Below are positions 1 through 10,048 of a DNA stretch of 64,000 nucleotides, one piece after another. Position numbers and translations under genes: made by a program. The stretch is from NCBI GenBank assembly GCA_030560485.1, contig JAKTTS010000010.1:17477-81476 (forward strand). Reading direction: 5' to 3'. Positions within the stretch are counted from its first letter, which is position 1; each line of letters begins with the position of its first letter. Source of the stretch: Ascoidea tarda (nom. inval.). Taxonomy: Eukaryota > Ascomycota > Saccharomycetes > Ascoideales > Ascoideaceae. The notes under the pieces were generated by a model. That model was not told where the DNA came from. It ran no database searches and was given only the letters and a program-made list of their open reading frames with translations.

Positions 1-2028
1 AGCTGCTTTAACTTCTTTATGGTGGACATATTCAGATTTGATTCTTAATTCTCGAAGTGGTTGAGGGGTTAACAAAGCTCTTATATTCGTCGCAATCGGT
101 CCATTTAGACCACAAAGTACGACTCTATCACCTTCACGTAATACACCATTAGAAAGAATAACATCAATAGTAGTACCAAAACCTTCAACGACTTTGACTT
201 CCAAAATAGTTGCTTCAATTTCGGACAAATACATTAATTGTTTTGACATTCTTTTTTGGGTTAATTCTAATAACAACCATAGAAGATCAGGAATACCTTC
301 ACCGGTAACAGCAGAAGTTGGGACAATTGAAACAAACTTGGCAATATTTTTATTTTGGAAATATAACTCAGAATTGAGACCCTGTTCTGCCAACTGGACT
401 TTAATTTTCTGGTATCTATCATCAAATTCTTGTTGAACAGTGTGCTTTTGCTTAGAAAACGAATCTCTGAAAGAATTATTTGGAATAGTTTGCCAGTCAT
501 ATAATCTGTCAATTTTATTTAAAGCAACGATAAAGGGAGCTTTTCTATCTCTTAACAATCTAATTGATTCAATAGTTTGTTGTTCCAAACCATGCATGAT
601 ATCAATAACTAAAATAGCAATATTACATAAGGAAGAACCTCTTGATCTTAAATTGGTAAAGGATTCATGGCCAGGTGTATCAATAACTAATAGACCGGGA
701 ACATCAAACGTTTGTTTTTCATATTCAGCCATAGCAACAGTCTTCTTTTTGATTGCATCAATTGGAAAATAAGTGGCCCCAATTTGTTGGGTAATACCAC
801 CAGCTTCACCACCTTGAACATTAGTTTGTCTAATTTTATCCAATAACTTGGTTTTACCGGTATCAACATGACCTAAAATACAACAAATTGGAGAACGTAG
901 ATCTTTTTTAGATTTGGATTGAGTAGTCGAAGATTTTGAAGGAAGAGCAGATGTGTTGGTGGATTCTGAAGTTGTGTTATTTATCTGTACAGCTGGAGCA
1001 GAAGAAACATTTGCAGGTGTTGCAGAAGAAATAACCTTTTGTTTAGCTTGAGTTTGATCTTTTTTAGATTTTTGACCTTCTTTTTCTGTTTCTGTTTCTG
1101 TTTCTTTTTCTTGATTATCTGTCTCGTCTGCATCATCTTCCCAATTTTCATTAAGAGGTTCATCATCATCATCAATAACCATAGCTTCCCAATCATCAAC
1201 CAAAGCTTCATCAATGAAAGAGTCTTCATTATCCTCAAGAGAATTTTGAATAGATTGAGATGGATCAGCAGATTCAGACAAAGATTCTTGATCAACTGAT
1301 TTTGGTTTTTTTGATTTCTTCTTTTTGTCACCGTATACAACTTTCTTTGATTTAGAAGTTTCATTATTTTCTAGAGCAGCAATTTGAATATTACTTGAAG
1401 CCAAAAACAATTGTTTTTTTCTTTCTTGTTCTTTTTTAGCTTCTTTTTGTTTTTTGTTTAGCCATTTACCTTCTGCTTTTAATTTTTCTTTTCTTAATTT
1501 TTCTTTTTCTTTTTTTGCTTTCTTCAATTCTTTTTTTCTTTTTTCTTCAGCAATTAATCTCTCTTCTTCTTCTCTGGCCAACCTTTCTTCTTCTTCTATT
1601 CTTCTTTTTTCTTCTTCTTCAGCTTGTTTTCTTAACTCCATTTGTTTTTTCAACAAAGCAATGTTTGCATTGACTTTTTTACCACCTTTTTTGGCATTTT
1701 TCTTTCCTCCGGCGGCAGACTTTGATTGAGGAGCATGAGCAGGAGATGGAGATGGAGAATCATCTTTGGCTTGTTGGACTTGTTGGGCATTTTTCTGATT
1801 TATGCTAGCTATTTCCTGTTTCTTTTGTTGTTGTTGAACTTTCTTCTTTTTGGCTAATTCTTTTTTTCTTTGTTTTTCCTTTTCCTTTTTTTCCTTTTCT
1901 TTCTCTTTTTTGGATTTCAAAACCACTTTTTTGTCCTCTTGTTTTGCCTTGGACTGTTTCAAAGCATCCATGAAATCAACAGGAGCAGGAGCAGGAGCAA
2001 GAGTAGGAACCGATTCTACATCAGACAT
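1..2028 (-). CDS. FUN12: Translation initiation factor eIF5B, 5' part (runs off window)
   Basis: This is the N-terminal 676 codons of the GTPase that joins the 60S subunit to the initiation complex in the cytosol. The start is the ATG at 2028 ([10 protein letters not shown]). Residues 1 to about 370 are the low-complexity Lys/Glu/Gln-rich region normal for the family. The G domain follows: G1 GHVDTGKT near residue 386, switch II DTPGHES, and G4 NKID. Domain II begins after that, with the typical [12 protein letters not shown] at the window edge. The remaining C-terminal part lies outside the window, so the gene is partial because of the cut and not broken. Yeast eIF5B is about 1000 residues, which fits. 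It is divergent from the Lon-N gene at 2556. Identity is very secure from the G domain. Confidence 0.97.
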   Translation of the reverse strand, partial: MSDVESVPTLAPAPAPVDFMDALKQSKAKQEDKKVVLKSKKEKEKEKKEKEKQRKKELAKKKKVQQQQKKQEIASINQKNAQQVQQAKDDSPSPSPAHAPQSKSAAGGKKNAKKGGKKVNANIALLKKQMELRKQAEEEEKRRIEEEERLAREEEERLIAEEKRKKELKKAKKEKEKLRKEKLKAEGKWLNKKQKEAKKEQERKKQLFLASSNIQIAALENNETSKSKKVVYGDKKKKSKKPKSVDQESLSESADPSQSIQNSLEDNEDSFIDEALVDDWEAMVIDDDDEPLNENWEDDADETDNQEKETETETEKEGQKSKKDQTQAKQKVISSATPANVSSAPAVQINNTTSESTNTSALPSKSSTTQSKSKKDLRSPICCILGHVDTGKTKLLDKIRQTNVQGGEAGGITQQIGATYFPIDAIKKKTVAMAEYEKQTFDVPGLLVIDTPGHESFTNLRSRGSSLCNIAILVIDIMHGLEQQTIESIRLLRDRKAPFIVALNKIDRLYDWQTIPNNSFRDSFSKQKHTVQQEFDDRYQKIKVQLAEQGLNSELYFQNKNIAKFVSIVPTSAVTGEGIPDLLWLLLELTQKRMSKQLMYLSEIEATILEVKVVEGFGTTIDVILSNGVLREGDRVVLCGLNGPIATNIRALLTPQPLRELRIKSEYVHHKEVKAA

Positions 2029-2555
2029 TTTGGAGAAATAATTTGCAGCAGACTAATAGAGATGAGTGTATGTAAGCACTGTGGAATATGCTACGTGTTG
2101 TAAGTTGAATAAAGATGAGCAAGCACTAGAAACGATCACTCAATCATTGACAATTCATTTGATAGACAAATAACTGCCTCAATGAACTTGAATTGGTTTT
2201 GGATCAGTGAAAAATTTCAAATCACAAAGCCCTCGGAAGTCTATGGGTCACATGCAGACCCCATTCATGGGGTTATAATTTGACACGTGATATATGCGTT
2301 AGTACGTGTTATTATGTATATGTGCCTAAGTGCGCGTTGAATTTAGTGGGACTGCGTTGAGGTCTGGGGTCTGGTGTAGTAAACCCCTATTTCAGGGTCT
2401 AGTGTAATTAGACGCCAAAAAGAGCCGAGCCCAGATTTGAGATTTGGGATATATTTATGAGATATATTTATGAGATATATTTATAAAATAGCTTCTTCTC
2501 AGCCAACTCTTTCTCCAGCTTTTTCTTTAGAGTGTTTTGTGCTTTATCTTCCCTC
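2029..2555. promoter_or_regulatory. Divergent promoter FUN12 / Lon-N gene A
   Basis: Non-coding 527-bp gap between divergent genes. A CACGTG E-box lies at 2284-2289. Three head-to-tail copies of a 13-bp unit (gatatatttatga) lie at about 2448-2486 and form TATA-like sequences 70 to 110 bp before the downstream ATG. I see no RNA gene here. The promoter role is inferred from position. Confidence 0.5.
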
Positions 2556-5500
2556 ATGGACATTAACAGTTTTCTTCTAAGCAGCAATCCCAGTGCTTTT
2601 CAGCCCCCAAACCAACTTTTGGGCATGAACCAAACTCTGCAGCCACTGCAACCGCTGCAGCAGATGCTCTATCAGCAACAGCTTGAACAACAACTCCAAC
2701 AACAACAGCTCCAGCTTCAACAGTTGCAACAGCAACAAACCCAGCAACAACAGTTACAACAGCAGCAGCTACAACAACAACAACAGCAACAAAAAGAAAA
2801 GGAGAGAAAAACAAGGCATACCTTTAGCATTTCATTTTCAAGGTCAAAATCAGATGGAAATACTAATACAAACACACAACAACAGCAATTTCAACAGCAA
2901 AATTTCAATCCTCTGATGGGTCCAATGGATAACTCGCAGATACAACAACAAATGGGTCAAATGAACCAACAAATGAATCCAATGGGCCAAATGAATCAGC
3001 AAATGAATCTGCAAATGAATCTGCAAATGAATTCAATGGGCCAAATGAATCCAATGGGCCAAATGAATCAGCAAATGAATCCAATGGGCCAAATGAATCA
3101 GCAAATGAATCCAATGGGCCAGATGCAACAGATGCAACAGATGCAACCTCAAGGACAGGTTTTTATGGAAGATGATGAAGAAGATTTTGATGATGAGGAT
3201 GAGGAGGACGAGGAGGACGAGGATTTTAATAACAACACCAATAATAATATTAATAGCACCGGTATTAATTATCAACCCCTATTAGCTCTTAAGGCTGTGC
3301 CTGAATCATCAAAAAAATATAAGAATTTTCCAACTGGGTTTTATCCTGCCTATATCACTAATGATCCTGATCTTATAATTAAACAACAAATTAAAGATGA
3401 AGAAAAATTGTATGACATGTTGGAAAATATGAATAATATGAAAAATCAAAATGACACTAATACAATCAACAATCTTCCTCTTAAGAGAACAAATTTCCAA
3501 AAAAGAGAATTAATGATTGAAAAATATTACATTAAAAGAAATTTGAAAAAAATGGGTTTTGATTATAAGCTTTTCAAAAACTATGTATCCCTCAATGAGT
3601 TAATTAATGATCATGATGACCCGGATTATTTTTATAAGAATTTCAACAATAGAAGTTTGAATTTTAGTGACCCTGATTACGACGATGATGATAATTCCAG
3701 TGACAACTCATTAATTGACGAAGAATTATACAAAATTGACGATGACGATTTGATTCTCAAAAAATTAAACTACAATCCTTCCAAACTATTAAAATTCCAT
3801 CAAAATAAAGCGTATTTAGAAACTAAAAAATTGGATGAACGTGAAAAGCAAAAATTTTATAATAATTTAAGCACTAATAATCAGACTTTTTTGAAAACAA
3901 TTGAAGATCAAAAAATCGATCCCACTAAAAACCCTAATGATCCTAATAATAATAACTTAGTCTCTTCCCAAATTGAAAGGATTAAATTAAACGATAAACT
4001 AAATAATCAAATAATAAAAAATTTTAATGATTTGCATGATTTAGGTTATGTTGATGATGATTTAATTGATACATTTAAAAGTATCTCCTTTCAAGAAAAA
4101 ACTTCTGATTTAAAATTGATTCAAAATCCTCCAAACCAATTACAAATTCAAAACCATCCAAACCAATTGCATATCCAAAACCCTCCACCTCAATTGCAAA
4201 TTCAAAGTCCTTCACCTCAAGTCCAAACCCAAGATCCTCCAAATCAGTTACAAATCCAACACCAAAATCATCCTCATGCTTCAAGAAATTATTCTTTAAC
4301 AAATGATAACCAAATAAACCCAGCAGATCAACAATTAGTAACGCGTAATAACAACATCAATAACAATAATAATAAACAATTGATTAGGAATTTATCAAAA
4401 ATTAATCTGAAAATTTCAATGTCTTCAATCAATAAGTATTCTTTAAGCTCTAAGTCAAACAGAAATTCAATTTTACTTATCATTGTACCCATCACTGAAC
4501 CAATTTTCCCAAATTTATATATTTCAAATTTGAAGATTATTAATCCAATTCAAAAACAAGCCATTCTCCAACTGTACAAAAATAAACAATTGATTGGTTT
4601 GTTTTATATCAAAGACCCCAAATTTAAACCATTTGATATAATTAAAAATATAACAGATATTTATCAGGTCGGTGTATTGGCCAGAATTCGCTCTTGCTCT
4701 GGTTATGATGATGTTAAAACTGGGCTAAATCCACTTTTGGTTGACATTAAAACAGAAAAAATTATCCAAATTACTAATTTTGTTCCGCCAGAAAGAAAAG
4801 CTTTGATCCCGAATGATTTAATTACCAGAAAGGATTCAAAGCTAGATTTTAAAACTTATGAAGGCATAAATTTAATCAAATTGGTTTCTTTAGCTGAAGT
4901 TTCAATTTTAAATTTGAAATACAATGTCAAAAACTTGAATGAGATTAGAATAAACTTGGATAACATTTTAACTGGGTTATCCAAAATATATCATTTTCAA
5001 ACTTTTAAAAATATTGGAAAGTTCAAGTTAAAATACAATGAACTCTTTTATCAATTTTTCAAGGATACGAAATATATTTTAAGTTGTCGTGTTACTAACA
5101 AAAAAAAGAAACATTATTCTAGTGATAGTGAACTTAGTGAAGCTGATAACTCAACTACAGGTAAACATTCCAATTTTGAAACCGATAATGATCTTAATGA
5201 TAATTCTAAAAAAGTTCTTGGTTACACAGTTAGCAATGATTTTTATAATTGTGATAATGATAATATTGAAGATATTAACACAAAGCTTTCTTTTGTTATT
5301 GACATATTAAAAATTTATTTTAAATTAAAGCTTGGAAGATTTTTTGAGAGAGATGTTGAAATTAAGTCCAAATTTCAAGATATTTTGGAGACTCTTAAAA
5401 TCAGATTAATCACAGTCAAAATATTAGCGTTGCTAGAGGATGAAGTCATTACGATTGAAGAAAATATCTCCAACCAACTTGTGAAAGTCGACCATAAAGA

Positions 5501-6749
5501 ACTTTCAAAAGATTTGCAAGTGTCATCAATGCCTTTAACTATTGTAGAGCCCAAAGAACATGGAAAAAGGCCAGCACAAAATGAAATGATAGTTCAAAAC
5601 CCAGGGAAAGGTGAATTGGAAAGGCCAGATCTTCTTGCATCAAATGGAGCAAATGTGAACTATAAAGGTTCTTCGACAACATTTACAGGGAACCCAGTGA
5701 TAAATATCAATCTTTATTCCAGGCCAAATGAAACAGAGAATCCCTTGGATGTTTTGACAAAAATGAATTTGCCATTAAATGCAAATAATGGACCTTTTGG
5801 TGCTCTTAACGCCCCTCCAAATCAATTTAATGCGATTGCACCTCCCCCAGATCTTAATCCAATGTTACCATCCAATCAATATAATCCTAATCTCATGGGT
5901 CAAAATAGTTTAGCGTTGCAATTACCAGATCCTGCACAACTTCAACTAGCCATGCAATCGTTATCACAACCCCAGAATATGCCACAAGGCATAGATCAAG
6001 GTATGAATCAACTAGTTCCAATGAATCAAGGCATGAATCAGCTAGTTCCAATGAATCAAGGCACCAACCAAATTGCACCAATGCAACATGGCATGAATTC
6101 AGACATGGGTCAAATTATGAACCAGGGCATGAACCAAGGCATGAACCAAGGCATGAATCAAGGTATACCGATGTATCATGGCATGAATCCAGATATGGGT
6201 CAAATCATGAATCGAGGCATGAATCAAGGCATGAATCAACTAGTTCCAATGAATCAAGGCATGAATCAGCTAGTTCCAATGAATCAAGGCACCAACCAAA
6301 TTGCACCAATGCAACATGGCATGAATTCAGACATGGGTCAAATTATGAACCAGGGCATGAACCAAGGTATGAACCAAGAAATGAACCAAGAAATGAACCA
6401 AGGTATCAATCAAGGAATGAATCAGGCAATGAATCAGGCAATGAATCAAGGTCAAATGCCGGGAGCATTTTCTGATATTAATACAAGAGCCGAAGAATTT
6501 AAAATTAAACAAAAAACACCTTTAGTTCCTACTAACACTGGACACAAAGGTAATTCTGAAGGTTTCCATTTTATTCAAGCAAAATCTTTTCAGATGCAAC
6601 AAGTTCAATCATTTCATCCCCAAATGGTTAAAATGGAACAGCAAATGGTAATAAGCAATCCAAATGTTGGTCTCAGTCAAGCTCCAAATCCTTCTCAAAT
6701 TCCAGATCTTTCTGGAAACATTAAAGCCTTGCAACATATTTTAGTTTAA
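2556..6749 (+). CDS. Orphan Lon N-domain protein A, Gln/Asn-rich, no ATPase or protease
   Basis: The protein is 1397 residues from the ATG at 2556; the frame is open a few codons further but only from a GTG. Residues about 20-120 are poly-Gln, followed by Met-Asn-Gln repeats and an acidic stretch near 220. Residues about 639-963 resemble the substrate-binding N domain of mitochondrial Lon (Pim1): VPITEPIFPNLYISNL, KIINPIQKQAI, then DIYQVGVLARI, a YEGINL segment, and a closing helical part like the Lon LQxxLExLxxxxRL motif. There is no Walker A, no Walker B and no Ser-Lys protease domain. The tail (about 1150-1300) is made of MNQG repeats. A paralogue lies at 10049. No mitochondrial presequence is obvious. 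Function is unknown; a substrate- or partner-binding scaffold is an inference. The Gln/Asn-rich ends look prion-like. Confidence 0.8.
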   Translation: MDINSFLLSSNPSAFQPPNQLLGMNQTLQPLQPLQQMLYQQQLEQQLQQQQLQLQQLQQQQTQQQQLQQQQLQQQQQQQKEKERKTRHTFSISFSRSKSDGNTNTNTQQQQFQQQNFNPLMGPMDNSQIQQQMGQMNQQMNPMGQMNQQMNLQMNLQMNSMGQMNPMGQMNQQMNPMGQMNQQMNPMGQMQQMQQMQPQGQVFMEDDEEDFDDEDEEDEEDEDFNNNTNNNINSTGINYQPLLALKAVPESSKKYKNFPTGFYPAYITNDPDLIIKQQIKDEEKLYDMLENMNNMKNQNDTNTINNLPLKRTNFQKRELMIEKYYIKRNLKKMGFDYKLFKNYVSLNELINDHDDPDYFYKNFNNRSLNFSDPDYDDDDNSSDNSLIDEELYKIDDDDLILKKLNYNPSKLLKFHQNKAYLETKKLDEREKQKFYNNLSTNNQTFLKTIEDQKIDPTKNPNDPNNNNLVSSQIERIKLNDKLNNQIIKNFNDLHDLGYVDDDLIDTFKSISFQEKTSDLKLIQNPPNQLQIQNHPNQLHIQNPPPQLQIQSPSPQVQTQDPPNQLQIQHQNHPHASRNYSLTNDNQINPADQQLVTRNNNINNNNNKQLIRNLSKINLKISMSSINKYSLSSKSNRNSILLIIVPITEPIFPNLYISNLKIINPIQKQAILQLYKNKQLIGLFYIKDPKFKPFDIIKNITDIYQVGVLARIRSCSGYDDVKTGLNPLLVDIKTEKIIQITNFVPPERKALIPNDLITRKDSKLDFKTYEGINLIKLVSLAEVSILNLKYNVKNLNEIRINLDNILTGLSKIYHFQTFKNIGKFKLKYNELFYQFFKDTKYILSCRVTNKKKKHYSSDSELSEADNSTTGKHSNFETDNDLNDNSKKVLGYTVSNDFYNCDNDNIEDINTKLSFVIDILKIYFKLKLGRFFERDVEIKSKFQDILETLKIRLITVKILALLEDEVITIEENISNQLVKVDHKELSKDLQVSSMPLTIVEPKEHGKRPAQNEMIVQNPGKGELERPDLLASNGANVNYKGSSTTFTGNPVININLYSRPNETENPLDVLTKMNLPLNANNGPFGALNAPPNQFNAIAPPPDLNPMLPSNQYNPNLMGQNSLALQLPDPAQLQLAMQSLSQPQNMPQGIDQGMNQLVPMNQGMNQLVPMNQGTNQIAPMQHGMNSDMGQIMNQGMNQGMNQGMNQGIPMYHGMNPDMGQIMNRGMNQGMNQLVPMNQGMNQLVPMNQGTNQIAPMQHGMNSDMGQIMNQGMNQGMNQEMNQEMNQGINQGMNQAMNQAMNQGQMPGAFSDINTRAEEFKIKQKTPLVPTNTGHKGNSEGFHFIQAKSFQMQQVQSFHPQMVKMEQQMVISNPNVGLSQAPNPSQIPDLSGNIKALQHILV
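6003..6363 (+). repeat. Near-identical internal duplication, period 228 bp
   Basis: Within the C-terminal MNQG region of Lon-N gene A, about 133 bp starting at 6003 recurs starting at 6231 with almost no change. The unit encodes MNQLVPMNQG, TNQIAPMQHG and MNSDMGQIM blocks. Shorter GMNQ tandem units lie around and between the copies. The near identity implies recent expansion or gene conversion. Confidence 0.85.
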
Positions 6750-7138
6750 AAAGAGAAAACTACTATTTAAATTTTATTATGTTATAAAATCCAATAAGCA
6801 AATTCATATTTCCGTTTATTCATTTATTCATTTTTTCTTCTTTCATTGGCATTTTATCTAACGATAGTTTATCAAGTTACATTTTGGATTTTTTTTAGCC
6901 ATTTAGAATATTTATTTTTTTAAAAGATTTGTGTTGAAAAGCATTCATATATTTAACTGTTTAATAGTTTATTTTTTTCTTTTTTTTTCTTTTTCTCTTT
7001 TCTTTTTCTATAGTTTTCACGCAACTTATTAAATTATCTTTGTTTATTTTCATATAATCATTTTTCATTTTTTTTTATTATTACTTTTATTTGTTGAAAG
7101 AAACCGTTCCAAGGCATGAATCTTTGTTTTATAATATA
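6750..7138. other. Convergent 3' intergenic region
   Basis: T-rich spacer between the convergent ends of Lon-N gene A and the YVH1-like gene. It should hold both polyadenylation regions. I see no further gene. Confidence 0.4.
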
Positions 7139-8065
7139 TCATATTAAATTAAATTGATCAACTTTTGAGGAAATCAAATAAAAAAGGTTTTCTTGGTTTT
7201 GAGCTAAATGGAAGCCACCAATTTTTTTTCTGCACATTGTATTTGGGCAGCAAAACCTTCTCATGTTTGAAGTTAACAGCTGGCTATTTTTGAGCTGTAG
7301 TTGACCTTTCATCCAGTTTAAAGGGGATTTGAAAACCAATTTATCATTTGATAAAGCGAAAGATTTTTTTTCATGATTTAAAACATGACGACAGTTTTTA
7401 CAACGTAAGTAGATAGAAAGTGTTTTGTTAGAATCAATGTTATTTTGATTTTTTTGATTTGAATTATTTGAGTTTAAAAGGTTGGATTTGTTTAAGTTGA
7501 AATTTAAGTTGAAATTAAAAAGCCAATCGAGGTACAAGTCGTTTTGCAAAATATTGAAATTTTGATTATGATTGTGGGATTTTAAAATTTTTTCGTATAA
7601 TTTTAATTGAAATTCAAAGGATTGATTTGGTTGAGCCGAAGGTCTTTTTCTTTGTATTGAATATAAGGCAATTTTATATGAGAACTTATATTTCCACATG
7701 AGATAAGCTATTAAGATTGCGACACTTCTTGATAGACCAGCTGAGTAGTGAATTAATAAATTGTTTTCATGCTTTAGGTTGTTATTATTGTTATTATTAG
7801 AAGAAGAAATGGAAGAAATGGAATTGAATAAAACAGAATCAATAAACCGATTTGAAGTTGGGATTATTTTTAAGATATTTGTTGATAAATCATCGTTAAT
7901 TTGAAACTGTTTAAATTTATAATTTTTCTTATAGTAAACTGGGATTTCACCAGAGATTATAGACAAAATGCTGGTGATATTATGATTTTTTTTCAAGTCC
8001 ATACCAATCACTAAAGGTTGATAAGAACTTAAATAAATTCCACCTAATATCCTATTAATTTCCAT
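7139..8065 (-). CDS. YVH1: Yvh1-like dual-specificity phosphatase with catalytic Cys replaced by Tyr
   Basis: The protein is 308 residues. The N-terminal part has the dual-specificity phosphatase fold (MEINRILGGIYLSSYQP, then NDDLSTNIL). The P-loop reads IHYSAGLSRS instead of the family HCxxGxSRS: residue 107 is Tyr (codon TAC on the minus strand, 7745-7747), one base from TGC. The C-terminal part matches the Yvh1 zinc-binding domain: LRCKNCRHVL, SPLNWMKGQLQ, then FCCPNTMCRKKIGGFH and SSKVDQ at the end. The CSCG pair expected before the C-terminus is missing, so the second zinc site looks degraded. Yvh1 in yeast acts in late 60S maturation (release of Mrt4) independently of phosphatase activity, so a catalytically dead orthologue could still work. 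It lies between the two Lon-N paralogues. A second, active copy elsewhere cannot be excluded. Confidence 0.85.
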   Translation of the reverse strand: MEINRILGGIYLSSYQPLVIGMDLKKNHNITSILSIISGEIPVYYKKNYKFKQFQINDDLSTNILKIIPTSNRFIDSVLFNSISSISSSNNNNNNNLKHENNLLIHYSAGLSRSVAILIAYLMWKYKFSYKIALYSIQRKRPSAQPNQSFEFQLKLYEKILKSHNHNQNFNILQNDLYLDWLFNFNLNFNLNKSNLLNSNNSNQKNQNNIDSNKTLSIYLRCKNCRHVLNHEKKSFALSNDKLVFKSPLNWMKGQLQLKNSQLLTSNMRRFCCPNTMCRKKIGGFHLAQNQENLFYLISSKVDQFNLI

Positions 8066-10048
8066 TTTGAAAAGAAAAATGAGATATATTTTTTTTCAGT
8101 TGAATGAAATTTGAAGTCTAAATGCTAAAACAGTGGAGGTGGATCGATAAAGACAAATGAGAGGATGATAAATATGAAATGTCGATGATTTGTGATTTGT
8201 GATTTATGGATTTACGGATTTATGACTCAATTGTTTTGGGTTTTTTTGTTTTTTTTCAAATTTGAAATGAAAACAGTGGAAAATTAAAGTTCTGTTAAGA
8301 TTTTGATTTAAGTTCAGATAAAGCCGCTTTAGAGTTTGGTTGTGCGTCCAAAGGCAGATAAATTTGAGTTGGATCCACAAAGTTGGCGGGCCAGGCTTGA
8401 GGTAGCAAATCTGTTTATAAATAGCCCTCAGAGGGACCGGTGGGTATAAATAAATAAGTAAATAAATAAGTAAATGGTGAAGAAATAGTAAATGAGCCGG
8501 TGAATAGCTAAGAGTTTTGGACTAGAACCCAAATCAAAACGTGGGAAGGAGTACCAAAGCAAAAGAAAAATGAGTTCCTTACCAGAAAATACGACCAATA
8601 CGATGTTAATAGTTGGGAGCAAATAATAAAATTATCAAGTGTAGATTTAAGACATTAAGAGACAAATTTTGAAAATAAGATTAAGCCAGCTAAAAGAGCA
8701 TCGCTCAGCAAGTAACTTTGCAATGCTCTAGATTCGTGATATTAGGATAATAGTGTAATTCTTGCTACGGGTATTGCAAAAATTATTGCGATTTTCAAAC
8801 CCAGGCAGCCCCTGGTTTTCAAAATAAAATCATGATAAATGTCCAATTGACCAGTCAATTGGTAATGTCCTGGTTCTTTTCCAGGTTTTTTCACTGACAA
8901 ATTGAGCAAAAAAAACAGTTGCGTTGAAACAAGAGAACCCACTCATGGTTTGTAAAAATAAAAAAACAAATATCGTGTACTGATTAACATTGAAAGTAAA
9001 GTAGATTTTCTGGATTTCTATGTTGTAATCCCAGGGCGATTATGAAATTAAAAAAGGTTACGGACAAGTGTAAAAAAAGAAATCAGTTTCATTTATGAGT
9101 GCTGTTATTCTGCTATTGCAAAAGGAGCTGCTTAGCGATCGTTGGGAGAAAAGGATGGATTAGGTGATGCCTCTTCAGCAAATCAAGAGTATTTTTAGCC
9201 TGATAAAACTATTTGCCAACAAAAAAGCACATGAAAAAACAACAGACTCAGCTCTGAGGCTCCTTCGGCACTTTTCTTGATCTTCACCTTCTCCTGATCC
9301 ATCAATATTCTCCTGATCCTCTCATCTCTTTTTGTCCGCTTTATGAAACTCCTGTGGTGACGAGCCCTAAAGATCATGCGTAGCATCATCCCAAAAAGGC
9401 CTTGCGCAGCACGCTCGGTGATCCAAACGTAGATCAACGTTAGTTTACGCAGGTAGCTCTGCATGGAAGGAACATTTTTGGCCTTGGCCTTCTCTGCAGC
9501 TGTGCGTGTGGTGTGCACACGCGTGCTGACGCGTGTCAACTAATTATAGAAACACTAGAAGCTGCTCCTATTGGTGAAGATTTCAAACCCAATTATACCT
9601 GCAGCTTTAGGTTTGAGCACTAAGTAAACACAGTTTAATTTTAGAATGGACCTGAGACACCGCCAAATAAGGTTTTTCGTTGACGCAAGAGCAAGATCCA
9701 GGGAGAAATAATAACAATCATCCCTCTCCTAACTGTACTCACACAATAATATCCATCACAGGAATCGCCATACAAACGATAACAAATTACTTCCACCAAG
9801 CTAGATTCTGAAAAAGAGCTTTTAATTAGATATCCCGATTGTATCTCTCACTACTCTTTGTTGTCTTGATTTGGTATAAATACTTCTCATATTATCTTAT
9901 CTTTTTGTTCTCACTTCTTATAACTGTCTTCACTTACTTTACCACAGAATATAGCTAGAATTTGGTTTGAATTTCCTATATTCATCGTTCATTCCCTTTT
10001 TGCACACTTAATACTCATCGCTTTTTATTTTTTTTTCTTTTTTAGATC
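8066..10048. other. Long intergenic region without a supported gene
   Basis: About 2 kb between the 5' ends of the YVH1-like gene and Lon-N gene B, so it contains two promoters. Only short ORFs occur. The longest (9195-9539, minus) opens only with TTG and resembles nothing I know. The segment 9120-9540 is visibly GC-richer than its flanks. Two ACGCGT boxes lie at 9519-9524 and 9529-9534. I see no tRNA or snRNA. Confidence 0.4.
9519..9534. promoter_or_regulatory. Pair of MCB-like ACGCGT boxes
   Basis: Two ACGCGT hexamers start 10 bp apart, one helical turn. This is the core recognised by MBF (Mbp1/Swi6) in yeasts. They lie about 515 bp upstream of Lon-N gene B. The hexamer also occurs elsewhere in this window (for example near 18381, 30422 and 45747), so a regulatory role is tentative. 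Confidence 0.3.

Noticed and set aside
9195-9539. Minus-strand ORF of 114 codons
   Set aside because: It opens only with TTG, has no recognisable domain and lies in a GC-richer island where chance ORFs are long.
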